Shown here piece after piece: positions 33,598 through 46,314 of a DNA stretch of 64,000 nucleotides. The position numbers and the translations under genes are program-made. The notes below the pieces were generated by a model. That model was not told the origin of the DNA and searched no databases. It was given only the letters and a program-made list of their open reading frames with translations. How positions within the stretch are numbered: position 1 is the first letter of the stretch; each line of letters opens with the position of its first letter. This stretch comes from Liopterus haemorrhoidalis (taxonomy: Eukaryota > Arthropoda > Insecta > Coleoptera > Dytiscidae): assembly GCA_963971575.1 (NCBI GenBank), contig OZ020611.1:239468654-239532653 (forward strand), written 5' to 3'.

Positions 33598-33765
33598 TCG
33601 ATGTAGTTAACTACGCAGTTAACTATGCATTAACTACGCAATTAACTATACAGTTAACTACGTAATTAACTATGCAGTTAACTACGTAATTAACTATGCA
33701 ATTAAATATGTAGTTAACTATGCAGTTAACTATGTAGTTAACTATACAGTTAACTATGAATAATG
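33598..33765. repeat. Short tandem repeat of GTTAACTA words
   Basis: About 14 imperfect copies of a 12-base unit of the form TAGTTAACTATGCA (with CGCA, TACA and CGTA variants). It contains many HpaI-type GTTAAC palindromes. Confidence 0.9.
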
Positions 33766-34945
33766 TCATCAAGTGTTGCTGAAAGCATTGCTGAGTACAC
33801 CATCAAGTTTTTCATCATGGCATTGTCAAATATTTGACAATGTCGTTAGCTGACGGCGTAATTACCTGACATGGTTAAAAACGCTTTATTGCAACTGGGG
33901 TTGCAGAAAGCAAAAATGATCGTGGTCTTCTGACCAAGATCATTTTTACTTATGTGGAACATGGAAGGGTATAATTTCAGGACCCCTTAAAAATAATAGT
34001 TATTTAAGTATAGAAGACCGAAAGAGAAAGTTTACACCATTGGAAGAAGTTTGAGATGGTGTGTAATTTAAAAAAACGGTTTGTTTCTCGAAAAAAAAGG
34101 CGTGGCACTACATGGAAGTGGCGGCACTATCGGGGAATCCGATATATTTTTCAGAGAAACCTCGTCTCCTTTCAAGACAACTCCGATAGCCGAAAGCACA
34201 ACGAGCCGTCCGAAAATGGAAGTTAATATGATTTTGTAACTTACCTTTTATATTCTTTGGGTACTATATAAGTAATTTTAGCCATATGAGAATTAGATTG
34301 TCAAAAATTTCTAGTTTGATCCTCAGCATCAACTTTCTGTATTGTAACTTCTTTTTTCTTCCTTTTAGAAGCAGTTTTTTAACATAGAATTATCTAAAGA
34401 AGCTCTTAAAGAGACATCTTTGGACATTTCAACTCTTTTACTTTCTGTATCCATTTTAGATTCTAAAGAATCCATCATGAATTCCATTTTAAATTTTAAA
34501 GACATATCTTTTGACATTTTAAGTCTTTTACTTCTTTGGTTTCTATCAAACCCGATTTGACTACACATCTTCTTTGGGCACTATCAGTCAGGTTAAGTTT
34601 TGGCCTCACTCACCATCTTGATCTGTCCATTGTCAGGTCTTCGGTTAGCCGATCTCTTGCGAAGTCTTCCCATCGGTCTACGGGTAATCAATCTTCCTAA
34701 CCATTTTGTCCTCATTCTCAAAACGTGTCCTATCCACTATAATCGTTACATCAGATGTCGTTATAAACGATATTCACTGTAGTTATAGTAAAAAATAGAT
34801 AAATAAATAAATTTGAGAACAAAAAAGCATAAGAGTGTGGAGTAAAACATAAAACTTGAGACTCTGGGTGGGGCTTCTTACCTCTTACTGTGAGCGCCCA
34901 TGTACAGGACAGTTTTGATTGCAATTCGCCCAAATATATCTTACA
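33766..34945. other. Non-coding stretch
   Basis: No gene is supported. A minus-strand frame at 34568-34365 is an internally repetitive KMSKDMSLK-type sequence with no known motif, so it is not called as coding. Confidence 0.4.
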
Positions 34946-35322
34946 ATAGGCGTTTACGTTTAGTCAGTCTACAAGATTGATCTGGTGACGTCACGAGATT
35001 AGTCAGATTGCTCAGATTTTCGTAAGCAATATGTCTGAACTTAAGTAGTGACGCCCGGTTGCGCTTAATGCAACTGTCAAATTTCTGTCGTTGATTGTAA
35101 GTGCTACCGTGTTTTGATTTATAAATATGAGGTACCTATTTCACGCATTTTGTTAAATTATGTTTACATCACTTTCCAGTTGGCTGTAAGATTCAATTTA
35201 CCCGCGCGGATTGTTTAGAAATGCTCTGAGGGCTCAGACAGATCAATCCAATGGACGCTCTGATTGACTGGAGCACTTGGATCGCTCATATTGATCTGGC
35301 TGATTAAATGTAAACGCCTATT
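34946..35322. mobile_element. TIR element with TAGGCGTTTACGTTTAGTC ends
   Basis: The left end AATAGGCGTTTAC...TTGATCTGG is inverted at the right (CATATTGATCTGG...GTAAACGCCTATT). Target duplications are unclear. It is about 380 bases with no coding sequence. Confidence 0.6.
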
Positions 35323-36425
35323 ATCTAATGATTTTGTTTAATAGTACGTAAAAATGGTGTTTAACAAATTTGGAGTTAATATTAAAAATCTTACCATTAC
35401 ATTTTTAAGTGCGAATCTTTGTATTTTGTTTAAATATAAAATGTCTTTTTTTATATCCAAGATTCTAACCTGACTTTAATCATATTCATGTACGTATCTT
35501 GCGCCCTTGTATATAATTCATTGTATCGTAATTTTTAAGATCGAAAATATGTTTCCTGAATCGTTAAATAACTATATTTATATAATCTAATGAAAATCTT
35601 ATATTTTGTAAACTAATCCGTAGGTTATTTAGAATTGTCGACATACATTTTGCTTTTTGTTGTACCCCATACTGTAGTTATTTGTAAATGCAAGGTACTG
35701 ATTACAAATACAACTTTTCTATATGATACAAATATTTTATTTTCATTTTTTTCCCTTTTTCCTTCATTTTAGTGTTTCAGAATGTTATAAATAAGTGTTT
35801 TTATGAAATTTAGAAAAGGTAAGTATTGATATTCAGTGTTTTAATGTATATAGATACAGTAACATGCTGTCTACTACTCCTGGAATTAATAAATAAAGTG
35901 TAATATACATATGATAAAATAGGGTAAAATTTGCATATATAATAATGTAAAATAAGGTAAAATATATAATAATGAAATAACAATATTTTTTAAAATAGCA
36001 TACTTAAAACTATCTAACATGACAGACAGACAAAAATTGATTTTTTTTGTGGATATTAGGTGCTTTCCTTTCACAAGTAAAAATGCTTAGCTAAACTTAC
36101 AAGTTAGTCAAATGCCTTAGGAAGGGTAAGGGGGGGATGAAAAATCTTTTGTAGTCTTATATGGAACGCCCTTACAACTTTAGATTAACTAAGGTAAGGT
36201 AAGAATACTAACCGAATACTAATTATTGTGGTAAATGGAAAGCGAAATTTTTTCATCAATAAATTGTTTAATTTGTATTATTCCAAAAAATGAACAATTT
36301 ATTTTGAAAATAGAACAAGTTCAGTTTTTTAGGGAATTCTGGGTATATTTTTATCTGTTTAGTTATTGCCAACTGTTTAGTTGTAGCATAACCAAGAAAT
36401 GTATAGGTTATGTGCATATATATAT
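35323..36425. other. Non-coding stretch
   Basis: No supported gene. It contains T-rich sequence and a small TAAAAT-rich block near 35905-35970. Confidence 0.4.
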
Positions 36426-37070
36426 AAACTAGTATATGGCGCCTGGCGTATCTCTCAATGTAAATTAAAATGTTCCAACATAGAGAGTAAGATATACATA
36501 TGTCTGTCTCTTTTGGTGACCGTAAAACACAATGCGCATGCTCGGGTAGTGTCAATTCATTTTGAAAAAGCAGGATAAAATCAGATGAAATGACATTTAC
36601 ATTTAAAAAAATAAGGTTAGAAGTTATCAATCAAAAACCCTAATTATTTGGTTTATACTATTTGGTAAAAAAGACGTAGCTGTACCCGTTTAAATGGCTA
36701 ATATAATATTTACTGTGAATATTGACTGATTATTTAAAAGAAACAACACACTTCTTTACTTTAAAATTACATTTAGAGTTGTAATACACAATTTGCTGGC
36801 ATTTTCTTTATAAATTCGAACTCTTTTCACAATTTTATACAGACAAAACTTCGTATAATATTTCTAACAGAAAGAATGACGCCACATGTCCACATGCCTA
36901 GCTCCTTCTCTTAACTCCCGCTACGTAACTGTAATTTTTTCGACCAATAGCAAGGTCGTAATTTAGACATGCGCAAACAATTCACCGGGCATAAAGGGGC
37001 ACGACAATACATAGCTCCATCCTTGTATCATGGAACATCTAGCCAGCGTTCATGCGCCATATACTTGTTT
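36426..37070. mobile_element. TIR element with AGTATATGGCGC ends
   Basis: AAACTAGTATATGGCGCCTG at the left and the complement of AAACAAGTATATGGCGCATG at the right, with TA-rich flanks on both sides consistent with a TA or TATA target. It is 645 bases with no recognised protein. Confidence 0.65.
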
Positions 37071-37126
37071 ATATATATATGGTTATGTGTTTTGTTTTCG
37101 AATTTGACAGTACCGCAAATAATTTA

Positions 37127-38385
37127 CAGGCTATTCCAAACGTTTAGGTGGTATTAGATTTTGAAATCAAGTAATTTTTATATATTGATTCGGACATTTT
37201 GGTCTTTTCGTTAAACCTTTATAAATAGGGTTACCAAATGTCTCTCGTGACAGAGTAGGATATTTCAACTAAAAATAGTAGTTTAGTAGGAACAGTAGGA
37301 CAGTTTTTTTTTTTTTTTTTTAATTTTTACTATGCTACGAAATATAGTATACATAGGTACCTAATTAAGTTCAAAACCCCTAACAAGGCCTTTTTTTCAT
37401 AGTAAGGCATTTTTTTCATAATGAGGCCTTTTTTAAAATTTGTTTAATAATAAACAAAAAAACATTTTATTATAGATTATATATTATAAAACAAATATTC
37501 AAAAAGGCCTCATTATGAAAAAAGACGTTATTATGGGAACCAACATTACATATAATTAACAAGAAACAGTCAATAAATAATAAGTAATACTACTATTATG
37601 AAAATTAAATTATATGTTTATTGGTTCACATCTTTCTTTATATTTAACAAAATCACATTTTAGAAATAAAAATATAAAATAAATCATAAGAAATTTTTTT
37701 AAATTTTCTTCGAATATAATTAATAAGAAACAAAATAAATATATAATTAATAAATAAGTATATAAGTAATAAAAAATATAATTAGATATGTTTATTGGTT
37801 GATGTTCGCATTTTTTTTTTTTTTTTAAATAAAATGTACCTGCTTTTTTTAATAAAGCTTTATCCTTAATGACATCATAGAAATTTAGTCAAAACGTTAT
37901 GCCTCGATCGCGTTCATCGGCAAACGTCGACTCAGCGGTAAAGGCGTCTTCAAAAGTAAAAATACTATAAAGTAGGACATTTCCGATATTTTTTAACAAT
38001 AGGTAGGACGAAGGACAAGGAGGTAAATTGTAGGACTTGTCCTACTAAAGTAGGACGGTTGGTAACCCTATTTATAAATCACACTCACATTGCAAATTCT
38101 AGATTATATTGATTGGCATTATAAAATGTCTTTTTCATTGCATTTTAATTTTTTGTCATTCTTAATAAAAATTCCCCATTTATTTCTTTATTTTTGTCAT
38201 CAAAATATGGAAAATTGTAATAAAATTTTTAATAAATGTCTTTCGTTTTTATGGTTTCACTGTTGGAATTTTAAATTTTCACATACAAACCAGAAAAATG
38301 AAATAACCCAAGCAAGGTCAGCCGAGCCGCAGTAAGGAAAGCTTGCGCTAGGGGCAAGAGTAATAATCACTTCTCGTGATCGCTG
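37127..38385. mobile_element. MITE, 'GGCGGAACTAG' family, interrupted by a hAT
   Basis: The left end CAGGCTATTCCAAACGTTTA follows TA at 37125-37126. The sequence tracks the copy at 28930-29334 until TTTATAAA, where the hAT enters, and resumes after 38078. The far end is disrupted by a GC-rich segment starting GCCGAGCCGCAG (about 38320-38365) and is not intact. Confidence 0.7.
37226..38070. mobile_element. hAT-like element nested in a MITE
   Basis: Ends TAGGGTTACCAA and TTGGTAACCCTA, with perfect 8-base duplications TTTATAAA (37218-37225 and 38071-38078). Sister MITE copies (28930-29334, 53138-53544) show an uninterrupted version of the site. No transposase. The subterminal sequence is rich in TAGGAC words. 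Confidence 0.85.
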
Positions 38386-39289
38386 AAGACGGAAACAGAT
38401 TGTTGAGCAGTTTCCGAAACGTCCGAATTTATTTTTCATATTACTCTTGAAGTATTATACCTTTTTGATACTAATACTCATTATATTGTACTATTCTAGC
38501 CCAGTACTATCAGCAATGGCAAACGTCCAAAATAAAGGTGTCCACATTAATATTGGACCATTGCAAAATAATTTCAAAGATATTATAATAATAATAATAA
38601 ACTGATGTGTGATAAGTGATCCTTTAATTTTAAAGGTTGTCGATTAATTGTACAATTGACAAAAAAAAAAAAGATCCATAAATTGAACTGTTTAAAACTA
38701 ACTTTATACTTACTGTTAAAATTGACACTTCACATCTATAGTCTAATTTTCATAACAGATGACGCAATGAAACGCATTGTTATAACAATGTATTTATTTT
38801 TTGAGTGCGTAGACTGTTAAAAAAATTTGACTAAATAAACCACATATTTAGGACATGAAAATTAAAACAACAACTTGAATTGGACTTTTTTTATTTAAAC
38901 AATACTATTTTACAAATCTATAACAGTTCATATAAAAAAAATTAAAACAAAAAATGTACCAAAATAACACTTTCATGTACTTTGAGAACATTTTTAGTTG
39001 GCCAAAAACAAATGTTGAAATTCATCAATATAGATATTTCTTTATAAAAATATTACAAATGAAATTACAATCTGTTTAAATGAAACATAGATTTTTTTTC
39101 CGCTGCAATTATAACCAGCTGTATAAATCAGTCTTTCTAAGAAACTAATGAAAAAAACACAGACATACAAAATATTCGTTTTTAAATCAGAAAAACATTT
39201 TTCTACAAAAAATTAATGTGTAAAATTTTACAAATAAAATACAGATGCGTCAGATCTAACGCAGTTTTGCCACAATACTAACAAAAAAC
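38386..39289. other. Non-coding stretch
   Basis: No gene is supported. Confidence 0.4.
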
Positions 39290-39372
39290 GTCTAGGTGAG
39301 ATTTGAACCTGGAAATTTTAGAATAACAGCTTATCGACAACACCGATAATTTTAAAACCAATTGCCGCATCA
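39290..39372 (-). repeat. tRNA-like remnant
   Basis: Reading leftward: TGATGCGGCAATTGGTTTTA (A-box-like) and CCAGGTTTGAATCTCACCTA (B box with T-arm shape), tRNA-like in overall spacing. The acceptor and anticodon stems do not form a convincing cloverleaf, so it is scored as a decayed tRNA or SINE. Confidence 0.4.
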
Positions 39373-39589
39373 AGCCATCTTTATTAACAGTCGTACTGAG
39401 AACCAATGGCGAAACTATTGGCATGCTGTACCCATAACTGTGGGGGAGGGGGCGCCATTTACGGGCCCATCAAAATTGAAATTCATTAATATATATCTTT
39501 ACAAATGAAATTACTATGTTTAAATTAAACTTTTTTTCCGTTTTCTTATCTATTCGCAAAGTTTTCGTCGACCTTTTGGACTCATCAAC

Positions 39590-42500
39590 GCGCCCAAATA
39601 GTCATATGTGAAACGTATATTAACAAAAATTATGAATATAATTTTTCGAGTTTAAAATTAAAAAAGCAGCATTCAAATATGTTTTAATTTTGGTGGACGC
39701 AAAAAACTAAAAAGCCATCTAAGGCTTTAAAGTTTTTAGCTTTTTATGTTGGACGATTCATATTTTGTTTGGTTGCATTGTTTTATTTTTGTTTGTTTCA
39801 TTGGCTTTTTAGGAGTTGGTTTGAGATGTTCAAAGTTGTTTTTTTTTCCACTTTGTGTTTCCACAAAGGCCTGTCTCCTCACACGGTTGCAGAACCGTTC
39901 TAGAAACCACAACCAATGTTCAGAGACAGTCCCAACCCTAAACAACCGATGTTTCTGGGGTATTACCCCAATTTAGTAGATTTTGTCCACCAAACACATA
40001 AAACAATTTTGAAAACGGCTTAAAAAATTTTAACTCTATAAACGGATGTTTATATCAAAATAAACTACAATCGTAGACGTCTTATTTATAATTTAATAAG
40101 GTGGGCAATCGGAACTTTAGAAGTTGCGGGTAATTTTTAAAATACTTTTAAAAAAAGTTTTGTCGAGAAAAATCAAACTTTTGTAAACGCTCCTTTAAGC
40201 AGGTGTAGTGCACAACTTTCAGCGGTATTTCAAGGGATATTTTAAAGTTAATTAGGCTTTTTCTATTAATTCTACTAATAGAATGGTGGTCCATAACGTA
40301 ATTTTAATGGTCCGCAAAGAAATTCAGATAGTATTTAAATTCGCTGAGCTCAATTAATAATATTTTTAAATAGTTGGCAATAATTTGAATTGCAGTTGGC
40401 AGCATTACGCCATTTCCATTAGTTCTACTGGGAACATTTAAGTCAACACATATTTTATGCAGTTGGCAATATATCTTTACAACTTGGAAGTTCGATTAAA
40501 AAAAAAAACTTTAAAGTAAATTTAAAAAAATCGTACTATTGTTTTTAAAGGTAAATTTTAAAAAAAATCCACTTTAAATCGAAATGATTTTCGATACTTT
40601 TTAATATTTGAATCAGCTTTCTGTTGTTGAAAAAGATTAATGTTGATGACATTCAAATCTACATGGACCACTTGTAACAACTAAAACATATCAACGTCCA
40701 ATAAATATTAGGAAAGTTTAAATATTCCGTCTTGGATTATAAATCTATGTGGAAAAGACACAACCAATATTAAGATAAAATCAATTTTCAAACAAGAGGT
40801 TATGCTAAATTTGTGAATTGTAAACAAATTCGCAAAAAAAATGTCAAATGAACCCATTTCACCGAACCATTATTTTTAGCTTTTCCTAGTTACTTGGTTC
40901 AGGCTGGATTTAGCCACGTTAACAATTTAATTATGTATTATAATAAAAAATGAAGGGGGTCTATTGAAAAAGTAATCAACGGGCTCGAAGAAAAAAATTT
41001 GGGAATCCCTAGTAAAAACAAATGCAATTGTTTTTTTGGTATTTTTCATCCTTAATCGGTTCAAACAAATTTGCGTCACATTTCTAGACAAATTCTAAAG
41101 CAAGGTTAGTCGTATGTAAACCAGAGAAACGTATAAGAGCAAAAATTATGAGTTGAATACACTTTCTCAAGTTTAAAACTAAAAAAGCAACATTCAAAAT
41201 GTTTTAAATTTGGTGGACGCAAAAAACTAAAAAGCCATTTAAGACTTTAAAGTTTTTTGCCTTTGTTAATAATTATTTACTCTTCTTTCGTATATTAGTT
41301 TTGTATTATTTTATTTGTTTGTATATATGATTAAATTATAAATAATTAATTTTTTCGATTGGGATTTTTAGGAGTTGGTTTTTGATATTAGCACTTTGTG
41401 TTTCCACACAAAGGCCTGTCTCCTAACATGGTTGCAGTTTGATCTCCAAACCACAACCAATGTCGGAGACCGTCCCGATCAACCAATCCTAAACAACCGA
41501 TATTTCCGGGGTGTTACCCCCGTTTAGTAGATTTTGTCCACCAAATACATAAAACATTGAAAATTGCTTAGAAAATTCAAATTCGATACAATGTTTTATA
41601 CTCAAAATTAAGCCTAAGACACGTCTCGTTTCTAGCTTAACAAGAAGACCAATCGAAACTTCAGGAATAGGTCTATTGCGGGTTATTTTTAAAATGAAAA
41701 TAAAAAACATGTCCAAATTAAAACTTTAGTGACCACGCGCCGTTCTAAGGCGCTTCTGGTTGGTATTTCCCGTGGGTCCCACGCTCCACATGGGGGCAAT
41801 TTAATTGTTCATGGGGCAATTTCCTAGTAATTTTTTCCTAAAAACTAAATCTCTAAAGTATTGTTTCGTTAACAAGTTGTAATTGGGTTTCATTTAGGGA
41901 ATAATTAAATTTTTGACTATAAAAAAATATGTATATATTACATACGGAAGTATCAGAATTTTAGAAAGACTTTTAAAAGAACATGGTAAAAAAAAAGATT
42001 GGGAAACATTGCTTTAGATGAGATTCATTTGAAAAACGGGAGATTTTTTGTAAACATGGGAGGAAAGTTTTTGAAAAACGTAGAATGGAGTTGCAGTTGT
42101 CTTATCCACTACTAAAACCGGAAAATTTTTGTAAGTTTTTTAAAGGACAAGCACGTTTTCGAGACAAGATGGTCGATAGGACAGTTTTTGGATGTGCCTT
42201 GATTCGAGCTGGAGGTATAAGTAAAAGGGAGACAGAATTGTGTGCAAGATATGAAGCTACTTGTCACCAAAGCTTTTTTACTGTTTTCTATACTTATTTT
42301 CCTTTTACTCATTACAAATTTTACAATTTAATAAGACACAAATCACCATTGACTATATAAAAAACAAAAAAACACGTTTATAATCAAAGAATATGAACAG
42401 AAAATGTAATGTTTGCCACCAAACAATGGACGATGTGCTTCATTTTGTTATAGAAGCTGTAATACGGTATTACATCTCCCCTGTATTTGTACCTCTATGG

Positions 42501-44730
42501 GTTTGAGTCTGAATGGAATAAAAGTGTGCCTGGATCCAACAAACACGCCAAGACTGTGGAGGCGTTTTAAAAAGTTTGATTATTAGTTTTTTGTTGGGTT
42601 GGCGTCGTCTTTAGCATGTTGGAACACGATGTAAGCGATTTAAAGTCCAAATACCGCATCACTGTATTTCTATTAATAGTCGTACTGGGTACATTTAACT
42701 GAATACGTATTTTATATAATTTTTTAAAGATGATTTTCTAAAAATGGAAACTGAGAATTTATGACAACGCAAATTAAAAACAAAAAAATCGTTTAACATA
42801 ATTAAAAAAATTCGAAGATTGGCAGAAATAAACCGGAAACGTGATATCATTCCAACATAAAAAAAAAAAGTTTGCCAAAAAAAACTTTTGACTGCACGAC
42901 AAGACGCAGACGTAGTATAATCGGAAAAAAAGTGATGAGATTTTAAATCTATTAGCTGCTATACGAACTCAAGAACTGTGGGACAATAGAAACCGACTGG
43001 GATATAAATTTTTACTGGGAGATTTCTGACCCAACCGTCCCATTTGTAGTATATACTACGATAGAGAGGCCCTAAAACCCTTCTGGACTACCGTAAATTT
43101 CCCAAAACTCCAGATGGCCAGTGCCTGACAATATTCCGCCATCAATAAAAATAAAATCTTTTTTCTTGATCGATTTTAATTATTTATTTAGTTCATTGAT
43201 TTGATCTATTGTAAATTATGATTTTATATGTATTTTTTTTAAATTTTATTTTGTCTGATTTAAAAACGTAAATGCATTTTCTACTCAGCATCATAAAGAT
43301 TACACTACATACAATCCTGCCAACCACGTAACAGAATTCTGACAGACTGTATTTTCAACAACACTAAAATAAACTAAACGATAATGGAAAACATATATAA
43401 CGAGGCCACGAGAATCACAAATGGCTTAAAATAGTACGACTCAACTTTAACTACTAAGGAACGGTACGATAAAAATAAAGGAAACTAAAGTTTGAAATTA
43501 AAAACAATTATAAAAATACAGTAATTTAAATATCGGAACCAAAACTAACGAATCTGTGGTGAGATCAAGAATAATAAAATACTATTCTCCAGTCGTTAAT
43601 AAAAACAATCGTTACTTAGCAAACGCAAATAGAATTGCTTTATCGGCAATTATAGACAGAATTCTATTTAGCATAATCGCACCACTGATCATTTCAATAC
43701 GTAATCGTTTCAAATGTTAAGTTTTAATTTACAATTACGCAAAATTTTAAACGGAGTTGTAAAAATTACTACGTTAAATACAATACTCGGAAAACCATAA
43801 CTCGCAGTCGAATCTATTAAGTTTCAACGCATAATTTATAAATTTTTAAATTTGGAACAGCGTTTAATACATTATTCGGAAAAACCAAAACTAACTGTTA
43901 CATCTAATCGTTTCAATACATAATCTACCAATTGTTAAACTGCAACTTGAATTTAAGCTAAATTTTGAATAGCGTTAGCATAAAAATAGTAAATTATTTA
44001 TAATTCATATTACGGATAACCAAAACTAACAAATCTACATGTTTAAATGCGTAATCTACTAATTGTTAGATCGTAACATAAAATTAAACTTATTTTTCAA
44101 ATAGCGTTTATAAACTGACTGTTAAATTTAGTGGCCGCAAAAAACTAAAAAACCATTTAGGTTTTTAAAGTTTTTACGATATTTTTTAACGATTTAAGGA
44201 TTGGATTAGAGCTTTGTGTAAGAATTGTACCTGTGTTAAACACTAGGCTCCTCTCTTTACAGGGTGATAAGACCGAAACTTAGCACCCGTGCTCAGAGAA
44301 TTCCTCCCCTAAACAACCGATAGAGTAGTCACCGCAGAACAATTTGATACTATCGGAACAATTACGTAAAATAAAAATAAATCGAGATTTTTGAACACTA
44401 ACGTACAACCGAAACACAGCAGAAAGGACAATTTCGATAGATTTGTGTTATATCTTATAAATAGCTAATTACGCCAGTATTTTAACAGAAAATTTTATTT
44501 ATATGTATCAAATTTTAACTCGTAATAAATTTCGACAAATCATGTTCAACGAGCTACTTTAATTCCGAGGTTTCACCCTCGTTTAGCAGATTTTGTCCAC
44601 TAAATTGTATCATGAAACAGCCATTTTATTAAAATACTATTCGATTTCTAGTTTAATAAGGTTGGCAATCAGAACTTTGGAAGTTACGGGTAATTTTTAA
44701 AATGTACTTTTAAAAAAAGCTTTGTCGAAA
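39590..44730. repeat. Old long-period repeated DNA
   Basis: Three diverged copies of a >500-base module lie at about 39600-40145, 41120-41700 and 44090-44720. Each has GGTGGACGCAAAAAACTAAA-like sequence, a CACAAAGGCCTGTCTCCT-type block, CCTAAACAACCGATNTTTC with GGGGTATTACCCC-like symmetry, and ATTTTGTCCACCAAA. Anchor spacings are about 1.52 and 2.92 kb, fitting a ~1.5-kb period with one decayed unit. No reliable coding frame; the open frame at 42085-42360 has no recognised motif. Confidence 0.6.
43530..44115. repeat. Tandem repeats of ~90-135 bases
   Basis: Recurring pattern 'CGGA..ACCAAAACTAAC...ATCTA..CGTTTCAA..CATAATCTA..AATTGTTA...AATAGCGTTTA' with starts near 43536, 43787, 43876 and 44012. 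It is diverged and lies within the larger repeat region. Confidence 0.65.
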
Positions 44731-45379
44731 ATAAATGAACAACTCAAACGCTCATTTAAAATTGTCTTTTCATAAACGGGTTAGTTTATTTGGTTCCGAT
44801 TAAGTTAAAACACTTAACAATTTGGGCTAACGATTAGGTATTTTCTTCACGAACAATTAGATTAAAACATTCATTCGAAACTATCATTTCAGTAAATAAT
44901 ACATTTTAGTTTTTTTTTGGTTCCAATTAATTTCAAACACTGTCAGTTTTGACTCATAGACAGACAAAACATAAACTACACAACCTGGTCGCCAGATCTT
45001 TGAAGTACATTTGTTTATAAAAACACGTACTTGACAGCAACAAATAGGCTGCAATACCAATCTGACCATTGCACCCATTTATGGACTAGATATACGACCA
45101 AAACGAATCGCGTATCTCGAGACACAAAACGAAAATTTCACTGCAAACTTAAATTTAATATTAAAAAATAACCAATTTATATATTTTTTAAATGATTTTT
45201 AATAACAAAACTAACAAAAGTTTACATTTAAGTAAAAACAAAATGGAACCTCAAGCTGATTCTCACGAGTCAAATTGAAAACTGATTCATTTTAATGTAC
45301 AATCACAAGGAATTAGTAACTGTTTCAATTTAAATTAATTCAATTTTAAAACGGAAATTGTTCAGAGACAAATTTTGCT

Positions 45380-45790
45380 CATTTTTATGTACATTGATCA
45401 CGGATAATGAATAGGTAAATCTAGTTTCAATTTAGCTGAATTTATATTTCAATTTTAATGAACATAAACTGACTTGAAATTTCGAGAAAACTTGTAATTA
45501 TTTTCATGCACATTGATGACGGATGAACAGTAAAACTAGTTTCAATTTTGTTGAAAAATTCGAGTCAAATTTTACTCATTTTCATGTACATTGATCACTG
45601 ATAATGAATAGCTAGATCTAGTTTCAATTTAGCTGAATCTATATTTCAATTTTAATGAACGGAAACTGACTTGGAATTACGAGTATATTGTTAATTATTT
45701 TCATGCACATTGATAAATAAACAGTAAAACTAGTTTCAATTTTGTTGAATTCATGATTCAATTTTAATGAATGAATAATGAATCATTAAA
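45380..45790. repeat. Two-copy tandem repeat, ~200-base unit
   Basis: TGTACATTGATCACGGATAA (from 45390) and TGTACATTGATCACTGATAA (from 45586) start two units that include CTAGTTTCAATTTAGCTGAA and ATTTCAATTTTAATGAAC. Each unit is itself made of two related halves. It ends about 200 bases downstream of the Hsp60 stop codon. Confidence 0.75.
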
Positions 45791-45988
45791 ACTTATTTAG
45801 TACATTATAAATGAATCAGTTATTATCGACAGATGAGAAATAATTAAATCATATATTTAGGAACCGTATTCAATCTTCAGTTCCCTCAGTTCTTACCGTT
45901 CCGTTGCACTGAATGTTATATGGGATGGTGTGTACAATGATGTGATGATCGGCGATGTTCGGGAATGTTCGATGTCCCGACTGTAAGT

Positions 45989-46150
45989 TTACATGCCCAT
46001 ACCTCCCATTCCGCCCATGCCACCCATACCGCCCATTCCACCCATTCCGGGACCAGCTGGTTCTTCTTTAGGTACCTCCGTGATGACGGCTTCTGCTGTT
46101 GTGAGAAGGGAAGCTACACCGGATGCGTCCGTCATTGCTGTGCGAACAAC
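45989..46150 (-). CDS. Hsp60: Mitochondrial chaperonin Hsp60, terminal coding exon
   Basis: Seen: after a TTTTCCTGTAG acceptor the exon encodes [20 protein letters not shown] and [20 protein letters not shown], ending in GGM repeats, MGM and TAA (45991-45989). This is 53 residues plus the stop. The GGM tail is typical of mitochondrial and bacterial group I chaperonins; KEEP before it fits animal Hsp60. It joins in phase 0 to the exon ending IIDPTK. Role (family): folds imported proteins in the mitochondrial matrix as an ATP-driven ring with Hsp10. The intron to the preceding exon is 3771 bases and contains a whole Tc1 element. Confidence 0.96.
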   Translation of the reverse strand, partial: VVRTAMTDASGVASLLTTAEAVITEVPKEEPAGPGMGGMGGMGGMGGMGGMGM

Positions 46151-46314
46151 CTACAGGAAAAAAAAATAATAAATACAGGTTGGTATTTCACATATTTCAG
46201 GGTTTCGTAGGTATCTACCGGCTGATCATTTAATACTGTCAAAATAAAAACTACTTTCCACATGGGTTTTTTCCATCATTATCTACTATTATATTGTACA
46301 AGTGTTGGTATATA

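Noticed and set aside
31560..33765. CRISPR array
   Set aside because: Repeats are irregular, AT-rich, contain inverted copies, and lie in an intron-bearing eukaryotic genome.
34365..34568. Internally repetitive 67-codon minus-strand frame
   Set aside because: A small internal duplication explains the repetition; no family match and no intron or promoter evidence.
36268..36630. 120-codon minus-strand frame
   Set aside because: Overlaps the left end of a TIR element; no recognisable motif and AT-rich codon content.
42085..42360. 91-codon frame, followed at 42393 by CNVCHQTMDDVLH, a possible zinc knuckle
   Set aside because: The Cys/His pattern is short, in another frame, and lacks flanking LINE or gag-like sequence; it could be chance.
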